Assembly (NCBI GenBank): GCA_027579435.1
Contig: JANBPK010000875.1
Span: 1-64,000, forward strand
From: Candolleomyces eurysporus
Lineage: Eukaryota > Basidiomycota > Agaricomycetes > Agaricales > Psathyrellaceae
Length of the DNA: 64,000 bases
Direction: 5' to 3'
Part shown: positions 57,090-64,000 of the stretch, one piece after another
How positions within the stretch are numbered: position 1 is the stretch's first letter
Layout of the letters: each line of letters opens with the position of its first letter
Program-made: the position numbers and the translations under genes
The notes under the pieces: generated by a model
Told to the model about the DNA's origin: nothing
Databases searched by the model: none
Seen by the model: only the letters and a program-made list of their open reading frames with translations

Positions 57090-58270
57090 ACTGATTGAGA
57101 ACCACCATGTAAGTTACTCAACTATGGCGAACGTAGGACGAGTGACTTTCATATCACTTCCTGCGCTACGCCGGAAGAATTCAGCTTGCCGTATTCAAAG
57201 ATGAAAGTTTTCATCACTCTCGCTAGAACCCTCCTTCTGAGGGGATATCTTGAGCAATCCCTGTTTCTGGCGATTCGACCACCTGGAAAAGAGTCCAGAC
57301 AACGGTTGATAAGGTATGTCCGCCTAACACGCCAGTTTGAGCGCTGGGATCTCATCCAGGAGAACAGGGGAAAATTTAGAATTGCTTCCAGAGCCGATGC
57401 AACAACCAAATCGAGACAAGAGACTACTCACAATGCATAGTGGGGATTCAAGATACCAAGGTCGTGGGTATCTTCGTCAAGAATGATCACAGATACGTCT
57501 GACCAAAGCGGTGAGACTGGCTCACGTCACAAATACTCCCTTTGACATGAAGCTAAAAGGTAAGAGGAATGCGCTCAGCACTCGAGAGTACCTTTGCTCG
57601 AAGAAAAAAAAGTATTCAAGACAACGTTATGGTGTTAAGCTGCATATATGCAAACGAGCTAGTATCCTTTTATCATATCCAAGCTAGACTCTATTGAGCT
57701 ATACTGTCTGTGAGCGCTCGGGTCGACTAAACGACTAGAGGAGCCAACGAAATAGTGAGCCTAGGATTCCTAGTCTAGTGATAGTTAGCAAGTGGACGTT
57801 CTGTAGATGTTTATTACTAGGGGTGTGTTGCTAGCCGTTGTCACATTGCGAACAAAGAGCCATGCTCCAAGGAGGATGTACAGTGAGTATTCTGAATCCC
57901 TGACAGAGAGCAGATGGTGTCTGAAGATTCAATTAGCATAGCTAGGCTCCGACCACCCACGAAAGTGGGACGTGCCTCCTCTCGAATGAGCGAACACGAT
58001 GGAAAACTCGGTCCATTTTGCTTTCTGGCGTTTCATTATGCGGCGAATACGGTAGGGGTGTGCAGCATGATATAACAGTTCTACGGGTGTATTCGCTTGC
58101 CAAAGATCAAACGCATTCGAACTTGCATCTATCCGAAGAATTGGCGCGTGCGAACAGAATTCGGATGGATCAGACAATATGATATAGAAGCCCACATCCT
58201 CAACTTCAGCCTTCCTTATCCAGTGGCACAGGTAGCGGGCTCCTGGAGCCCCCATTAGCTTAATCTGTCA
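57090..58270. other. Conserved tract F, copy 2, with a 210-base insertion
   Basis: Collinear with 42290-43320 except for about 210 AT-rich bases at 57600-57810 that have no counterpart. The inserted stretch starts with an A run. I see no terminal repeats. ORFs are not maintained between copies. Confidence 0.35.
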
Positions 58271-58279
58271 ACAGTCTGA

Positions 58280-59487
58280 TGACGTTTTCCAGAGGATTTG
58301 TGCGCCTCGGACAGAATGATCGCTTCTTCATCACCTCTATGTTCTATCAAATCCACTACTTGCAACTCGTCTTTCGATCGGAAACTCAATGATGAACGCA
58401 AGATATACACAACCGACAGTCATAATACCCATTGCCTCAACTATTCACGCCAAGTTGCACTTTGCGCCTCGGATCTCACGTTGGAGAGAGGCGATTTCAT
58501 GTCTCGAAACTTGTTGCTGCACAGGGTTGGCGCGACTCACGTTTATTGAGACTGGCCCAAGGTATATGCCTTCCTCAACCGAAAACACGAACAATGGACT
58601 AATAGGATGCAGAGTCTCGTAATGTGTCCCTAGCGGTGTTTGTAAATTTGTGGACTCGCCCAGGTTGCACGATATCTATCGCCTATCTCCCCCTTTCCCT
58701 AGCGCACCGAAATCGTAACCTGCGCTAGTCACGCCTAGTTCTGTAATTTATCAAACGCGATCAGACGGAAATTCCCTGGTAAGGCGCAGTAACACACTGG
58801 GAATGGTATCTCCAACAGAAACGGTTCTGTACCCCCTATTTCCCCCTATTCTCACCACCACTTCATCTAGAATCGCTTTGGAAGATCTTGTCTTTTCTTT
58901 CAGCCCAAGAGCACGATAGTGCGGGTGATTGTATCACTTTCCAGCCTCTATCTGGTTCTCGAAGTTGTCTTACTGGATGGTGGAAGTCTACTATTTTTAT
59001 TCTCGTTGTTGCATTTTAGTGCTTCTAGGCCTTGTGGCCTTGTGTAAGATGTGAAAGCTTCAATTGGCATCTTATTGAAACCTTGTTATCACTATGATAT
59101 GATCTACCATATGCATTCACATCCCTGTATCAGGAGCGACTGTTAATCAGCGCTTCTCTCGTTAATTCTCCTGATAGCCACCGTTCCACCTACCTTCCTC
59201 AGATGTCCCAAAGTTATACTCCAACATTCTGACGATATCCACGGAATAGAATCAGACAGGTGAAGGACGTCGTCCGATCGAAAGGCACCTTTGTCGAAGA
59301 CAAGTAAAACCCCTTCAGATCTGTGGGACACTAGAAGGAATTCTCGCCCTCGGGAGCTTTAGGACTCGGCGTCTTCGATCAGGTTGTGGGTGTATTTAAG
59401 TCAAGCCCACTTATTGCTTGAATCTGCATCTCAACCGACAGTTTGTTCTTTGCGCTCACCCGAAAGTTGAAATCCTCTATTGAGAGT
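58280..59487. other. Upstream tract of secreted peptide gene, copy 2
   Basis: Collinear with 43340-44567. Plus-strand ORFs are shorter and differ from those of copy 1, so the tract is probably non-coding apart from the leader of the peptide gene. Confidence 0.35.
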
Positions 59488-59761
59488 ATGATCATGAACC
59501 TCTCTACCACAAGGCATCTTTCCAAACTTCTTGTACTTGTGCTGGTGGTGTCGGCCGCATGTGTCGCTCAAGCAGCCCCGACTGGCACTCATCCCCATGG
59601 TGAGTACTATTGTTATTCCGCCACAGGTGACCCATCGACGTCTCACCCACCGCTGTCTCATGGAAGAGAAACGTCAGGCTTGTACGAATAAGAATCTGGA
59701 GAATGATCCGAATTACAAAGGCCCAGCATCTTGTATCTGGCTTAGGGAGGATTTAGATTGA
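59488..59761 (+). CDS. Small secreted two-cysteine peptide precursor, copy 2
   Basis: Exons 59488-59599 (112 bases) and 59667-59761 (95 bases) are separated by a 67-base intron (gtgagt donor, ctcac branch, ggaag acceptor). Exon lengths equal those of copy 1 exactly, though the intron differs by one base. The 68-residue product has a signal peptide (MIMNLSTTRHL, LLVLVLVVSAAC, AQAAP), a Glu-Lys-Arg processing site and a 28-residue tail starting QACTNKNLENDPNY and ending CIWLREDLD. Unspliced, the frame would break, so splicing is needed. Tail residues shared with copy 1 include both Cys, Glu-Asn, Tyr, Gly-Pro and Cys-Ile-Trp-x-Arg-Glu-Asp. Confidence 0.72.
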
Positions 59762-60406
59762 TGGTTTGTGGGTGTACTGTTGGAGTGACGCAGCTGTATG
59801 GCGGTCAAATGTAACTTTTATGTAGCTCCACCTTTTTCGTTTTGCATTCTCTGTAGTCGTGTCTAGTTGGAGAACACTATTTCTGACAAACATGGTCCTG
59901 TATCACTTGTTTCCCCTGAATCACGCTCATCACTAGTGCTTCCTCTAGAGTCGCTTCAGCAGATCTTGTATTTTCTTCCGCCCGAGGGCACAGTAGTGCA
60001 GATGGTTGTATTACTTTCCGGCTTCTGTCTGATTTTCGGAGACGCCTTACTGGACGTGCAAGTCTACTATTTTTATGCCTGTTGTTGCATTTGAGTGCTT
60101 CTCGGCCTCGGTGGCCTTGTAGAAGACGTGGAATTTCAAACTGCACTTTCCTATTGAACCTTGTCGTTACTATGACACGGAATAGAATCAGAAAGGCGAA
60201 GTATATTGTCATTGAAATGCACCTTTGTGGAGGACAAGTACAACTCGTTCAGATCTGTGAACACTGCAAGAAAGTATCGCCTTCGGAGCTTTAATACTCA
60301 GCGTCTTCGATCGAGTTGTGGTCAAGTTCCCTTATCTTGAATCTGCATCCCAGCCCGCGGTTTGTCCCTTGAGCTCGCCCGAAAGTTCAAATCTTCCATT
60401 GAGAGT
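59762..60406. other. 3' flank, then upstream tract of peptide copy 3
   Basis: From about 59867 the sequence repeats 43860-44480, so a further tandem partial duplicate starts here. One plus-strand reading (LPLESLQQILYFLPPEGT) faintly recalls an F-box, but it lacks an ATG, ends quickly and is broken in the other copies. Confidence 0.35.
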
Positions 60407-60602
60407 ATGATCATGAACCTCTCTATCACAAGGCATCTTTACTTCTTGTACTTGCACTCGTGGTGTTGGCCGCTTGTGACACGCAAGCAGCCCCGACTGG
60501 CAGATCCCCATGGTGAGCACTATCTCTATTACACCACTGTTAACCCATTGCGACGTCTACGAGGGCCCAGAAGCTTGTATCTGGACTAGGGGGGATGATT
60601 AA
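60407..60602 (+). pseudogene. Secreted peptide gene, decayed copy 3
   Basis: The ATG and first residues (MIMNLSITRHL) are kept. A small deletion shifts frame in the hydrophobic core. A larger deletion removes the branch site, acceptor, Lys-Arg site and first Cys, joining gacgtct directly to acgagggcccag. The last residues (ACIWT-like) remain. It cannot make the peptide. Confidence 0.75.
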
Positions 60603-61119
60603 TTCGTGGTCGTACTATTGGAGTGACACAGTTGTAGGGCTGTCAAATGTAACATCTATGTATTACTATACGCAACCATTTTGTACACCGTATTCTCTGT
60701 AGTCGTGCATGTTTGTATTTGGTCTACAGTTCCTGTTTCAGATAACTATCTAGCACCTAAACTCGCTCGTAACGGATACAGGGTAAGCGTCTGTGGGACT
60801 ATTTTTACACTGGTTTGGATCGAAAGTTATAACTGGAACATGCTCCTAGAACCGCCCTCCGATATCGCGCTTCGAAATTTGAGATGACAGTAACAAGCAT
60901 GAGTTTGCTACCAAAGATAGGAGCGTTCGAGATAAGGCGATAGACGTCTAGTTGGACAATAATGCTGAGGGGGTGCCTTAGGGGTGAGAGGGGACGGGGC
61001 ATCACCCTTTTTTGGCAGCCCCGCCTCCCGATTAGGGGGTCGTCGCCAATCTGGAAGACGGTCAGACCCACATACCAGCAGAATTTCGAATTTCCCGTCC
61101 TCCCCCTAAGTTTGGCCCT
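60603..61119. other. Junction between peptide and RPC25 partial duplicates
   Basis: Bases 60603-60760 are the peptide 3' flank. After about 60780 the sequence changes to unrelated bases and then, from about 60960, to sequence related to the RPC25 3' region. No gene. Confidence 0.4.
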
Positions 61120-61870
61120 CCTCCATCCCCTCCCCATTCTCAACGACCCGCGCCCCGATCCACCACACAATGGCCCCGGCCCTGCTCTGCAATCGAATAC
61201 ACGATAGTATATGGCGGCCTCTTGCATTACGCCTTTAACGCCTTTGATGGACCCAGGTTCATCCGAGTCATTTTCAAACTCATCTTGATCTACTCGAACG
61301 CGGACAGCCTTGTTAGTGTCGATGTACATTCGTTCGGAGGTTGGGGTGTCGAGGAGGTCGGTGGTGGATGTGAGAGGCGAGTCTGGAAGCCAGAATGCGC
61401 ACGTTCATTTGGGTCGCTGGAGTGAGACAATGGTGAGAAGGGGGGAGGAAAGGAGACAGAGAGACGTACGAAGCAGATGGTTGAGGGAGGTATCTAGCGG
61501 GGATGTGCATATCATCAAAAACTCCCATCGAAACCGTCATCTGAGCTCTTAACCTCCCCAGCAACGACTTCAGACACAAACAGTCTGAATACGACCATCC
61601 TGAACTTGACTAGATGTCGAATCCATCGAATCAGCTCCACTCTCGAAAAGACAACCAGCGGAAGTACCTTTATACCACAGAAACCCATCTCCATACCTCA
61701 CGCTACCCTCCCCAGCGTTCGCCAGGTCGAACACACTAATTCAAGGACCAATTTCATGCAACACCTTATTCGCATGCTTTTTGTTCAGTCCGGTGGTGAT
61801 AGCTTCCGAGGGTGGAACCACAAAATGTTGATGGTGGATAGGGATGTTGTCCTCGATTACGGTAAGTTGG
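61120..61870 (-). pseudogene. RPC25 relic, third copy
   Basis: On the minus strand IPIHHQHFVVPPSEAIT, LNKKHANKVLHEIG, MGVFDDMHIPARYLPQP and RMYIDTNKAVRVRVDQDEF are recognisable in order. The start codon is lost, there is a stop after HEIGP, exons are shortened and the OB-fold end is frameshifted. It is more diverged than the copy at 55218. Confidence 0.8.
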
Positions 61871-62490
61871 GAGTTTTTCGAGATTCTCTCCCTCAGCAAT
61901 ATCCTTTCTGCTTCTCCTTTGAGCTAGTTGGTTGCGGAGTGAGACGAAGTTTTGCTCGTTTGCTAGCTCATGCGAATATAATGACAGGAGCGCATTGAGG
62001 TGGCTAAAAGGATCTTCCCGTCACATAAAATGAGTGCACAAGAAGAGAGAGAATGTGAGTAGACATACCAGCTAAATCACGTCTAGCAGAAACCTGGATG
62101 TCGACGAGGTCGAGACGATCATGAAATTATTTGGGTTAATCCATTCAGACCAGGGATCTAATCTAATCTCCTTTGCTAGGCGGCACCCGCTATTCCTACT
62201 CAAGGTCACTGACTCGGACGTAAAGTTAGGTGAATCCCTGAGTCCCCCGAAACGAGATTAATCAGACAGGGAACATTCGAGCCTTTGAATATGCCAACGT
62301 GGGTGTATTAAAATCAAATTTTAAATTCCATTCATAAGAGCTGTATCTAACTGCCAAGAGTTGTATACAACTAGACGGGCTAGCTAGGATCAACCCGATG
62401 TGAGAGCGCACTGCGCCAAGTTATAAGAAAGATGAAACCGTACATTGGGTAAATATGGAGGAAGAAGTGAGCAGCAAGAAGCTATCAGAA
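61871..62490. other. RPC25 upstream-region relic and intergenic sequence
   Basis: 61871-62170 repeats the RPC25 upstream region of the other two copies. After that the sequence is AT-rich and unique up to the FunK1 3' end, with no supported gene. Confidence 0.4.
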
Positions 62491-64000
62491 TCAATCGTCG
62501 TCTTCGTCATCCATCGAGGATTGAGCAAGTGCAGAGGGGCCTGAGACTCGACTGGGCGGGCACGCACGCTTCGCTCTAGTTGGAGTATCATCTTCATCTC
62601 CAGAATCCAGAGTGCGACGCTTGGGAGTGCGAGGTGTTTCAGAGGTCTTGGTGGGAGCAGGCTTTCGGGGACACAGCGATGTAGTTCGTGGCCGTAATTT
62701 CTGAGGAGGGTCAGAAGGAAGAGTTGTTGGCTCTGCCGCGCCAGAAGTCGAAGTGGAGGTATCGATGCGGGTGTTATTGTTGTCTTCAATTTGAGATTGC
62801 CGCTTCTTCGCTTCATCTGCAACTTTCCTAGCCTTCTCCAATGCAGCGTCAAACAAGGAAAGTATATAGTCATAGTTTTGATTGACGTTTTCCAAGATTG
62901 CGGAGAATCGGTTCTTGGTGGTGCCATCTTCCCCCAGTTCATTATTCATACTGAGGACGGCCTCCCGCTTCAAAGAGACATCTGTAACGAATGCTCGGAA
63001 TTCAACAAACAGCTCCCAGCAGACGTCGTGCCAGCCAGGGTACAAGGCCTTTGATGCACATGCCACAGTGTATGGTGCGTAGAGGAACGAATGTTTCGAC
63101 TTTAACGACTTGGTTGGCTCCAGCCAGTCCCAGATGATCTTTTGAAAGTCGTTTTTGGGTCCCATACCACCATCCGGGTTGTAAATGAAGATGAGATAGC
63201 AGAATAGCCAAAAGAATGCTTCCACATCATCTAGGTAGTCGTGTGCCGCAATTCGTGATGTCTCTGGCTTATAGCCGTAAAGAATAATAATGGACTGAAA
63301 GATGGGAGTTCCCTAGATTGCAGAATCATAAAAAGNTGTGAATNCTGGCTGTGAACACTAGATAAACGGATATTGCTGACCGATTTTGAGTCCTTGCACA
63401 TCTCTTCGACAGTTCGAAAGGGCGGAATGGACATATCAAAGTCAATCAGGATGCCTCGCTCTCCCAATTTGGCCGTAATACCCTCTATAGCAATGAGGAC
63501 GTTGTTATAGGATATATCACAGTGTATGATCCCCTTTGAGATTAAACAGTGATGAGCTATTTCAATGTTTGAGTTAGTCATGGACTTGAATATACCTGGG
63601 GGAAGGGACTCAAGCGTACTCACCTTGAATAGCATCGCGGAGCGCGGCAAGCATCTCTTCAGGAGAAGTGAAGTTGTCAATCGAAGTCCCATAGGCCTTC
63701 ATTGTGATACGGATTGCGATACGGTTGTGGAAGATATTGGCCAATGCTTCTACATCCACGGTCGGCCCTTGAAAAGCCTTGGTTTCTTCTCGCCTGTTCT
63801 CATAGGCAATCATATGACACACATTGGGCATGTCTTTAATCTTCTCGAGGACTTCAAACTCTGGTGTACGTCCTTCAGACATCCAGTAGTCCTTAACAAT
63901 AAGTCTTTCTCCTGCCTCATTTTGTACAGGCCAACAAACAGTCCCGCGACCACGTACGCTTGAACGTCGGAACACGTCCTCATCGGTAACCAAGTCATAC
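62491..64000 (-). CDS. FunK1 fungal-type kinase, non-RD, 5' end outside window
   Basis: Read on the minus strand from the window end: FRRSSVRGRGTVCWPVQNEA, the ATP-binding Lys in LIVKDYWMSEG, MIAYENRREET and IDNFTSPEEMLAALRDAI. An intron follows, then GIIHCDISYNNVLI and GILIDFDMSI: the catalytic Asp, Asn and DFG-position Asp are present, but the Arg of His-Arg-Asp is Cys, making it a non-RD kinase. After another intron come DYLDDVEAFFWLFCYLIFIY and a long Ser/Thr/Arg-rich tail with RAKRACPPSRVSGP and an acidic end (SSMDDEDDD). N bases at about 63336 and 63344 lie in or near an intron. The N-terminal domain is beyond 64000. Confidence 0.8.

Larger units (their letters stand above)
54405..59850. 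repeat. Segmental duplicate of 39645-44900
   Basis: The two segments are collinear: DnaJ first exon (54405 vs 39645), RPC25 (55218-56085 vs 40438-41312), segments E and F, and the secreted peptide gene (59488 vs 44568). They differ by many small indels and by about 210 extra bases at 57600-57810. The left end of the duplicate falls inside the DnaJ first exon. Confidence 0.85.

Noticed and set aside
59867..60094. F-box-like reading LPLESLQQILYFLPP
   Set aside because: No ATG, broken in the other copies, and the F-box resemblance is limited to a few hydrophobic positions.
1..64000. CRISPR arrays, operons, bacterial-type promoters and rRNA genes
   Set aside because: The window is eukaryotic with spliced genes; no regularly spaced short repeats or rRNA-like stretches were seen.
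1..64000. Telomeric repeats suggested by scattered aaaccctaa
   Set aside because: Only isolated occurrences within the cassette flanks; no tandem array.

Overview
The window looks like the genome of an agaricomycete (mushroom-forming or related basidiomycete) fungus. The evidence is many short introns (about 50-70 bases, GTRNGY donors, CTNAC branch sites), several FunK1 fungal-type kinases, DUF6533 membrane proteins, a Tnp2-type CACTA transposon, a DIRS-like tyrosine-recombinase retrotransposon and a relic of a CE15 glucuronoyl esterase. I cannot name the species. Only a handful of genes look intact: four DUF6533 paralogues (one doubtful), one DnaJ/TPR co-chaperone, one RNA polymerase III subunit (RPC25), three FunK1 genes (one cut by the window end) and two small secreted peptides. 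Most of the rest is duplicated, truncated or transposon-derived.

Layout. 1-1190: small repeats, including a foldback element. 1193-13199: repeated cassettes made of a DUF6533 gene plus decayed copies of the 3' part of a DnaJ gene, with a possible solo LTR. 13200-29202: a ~16 kb composite insertion, made of a DIRS-like element (gag, RT-RNase H, tyrosine recombinase) split by an 8,005-bp CACTA element that has clear terminal inverted repeats and an ATT target duplication. 29203-39723: two more cassettes; the second is followed by the full-length DnaJ gene, the probable source of the truncated copies. 40438-41312: intact RPC25. 41313-45000: a tract of uncertain coding value ending in a small secreted peptide gene. 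45000-54400: a FunK1 cluster with two intact genes in divergent orientation, two relics and the CE15 relic. 54405-62200: a second copy of the 39.6-44.9 kb segment (RPC25 frameshifted, peptide gene intact), followed by extra partial copies of the peptide and RPC25 segments. 62491-64000: another FunK1 gene running out of the window.

The housekeeping genes (DnaJ, RPC25) each have one intact copy among decaying duplicates. The FunK1 genes and secreted peptides are the accessory part. One FunK1 of the divergent pair keeps the catalytic residues and the other has lost them. The two intact peptide genes encode a signal peptide, a Lys-Arg site and a 27-28 residue two-cysteine tail whose spacing is the same in both. 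Isolated N bases sit beside homopolymers and coincide with frame breaks in several genes, so some apparent frameshifts may be assembly errors.
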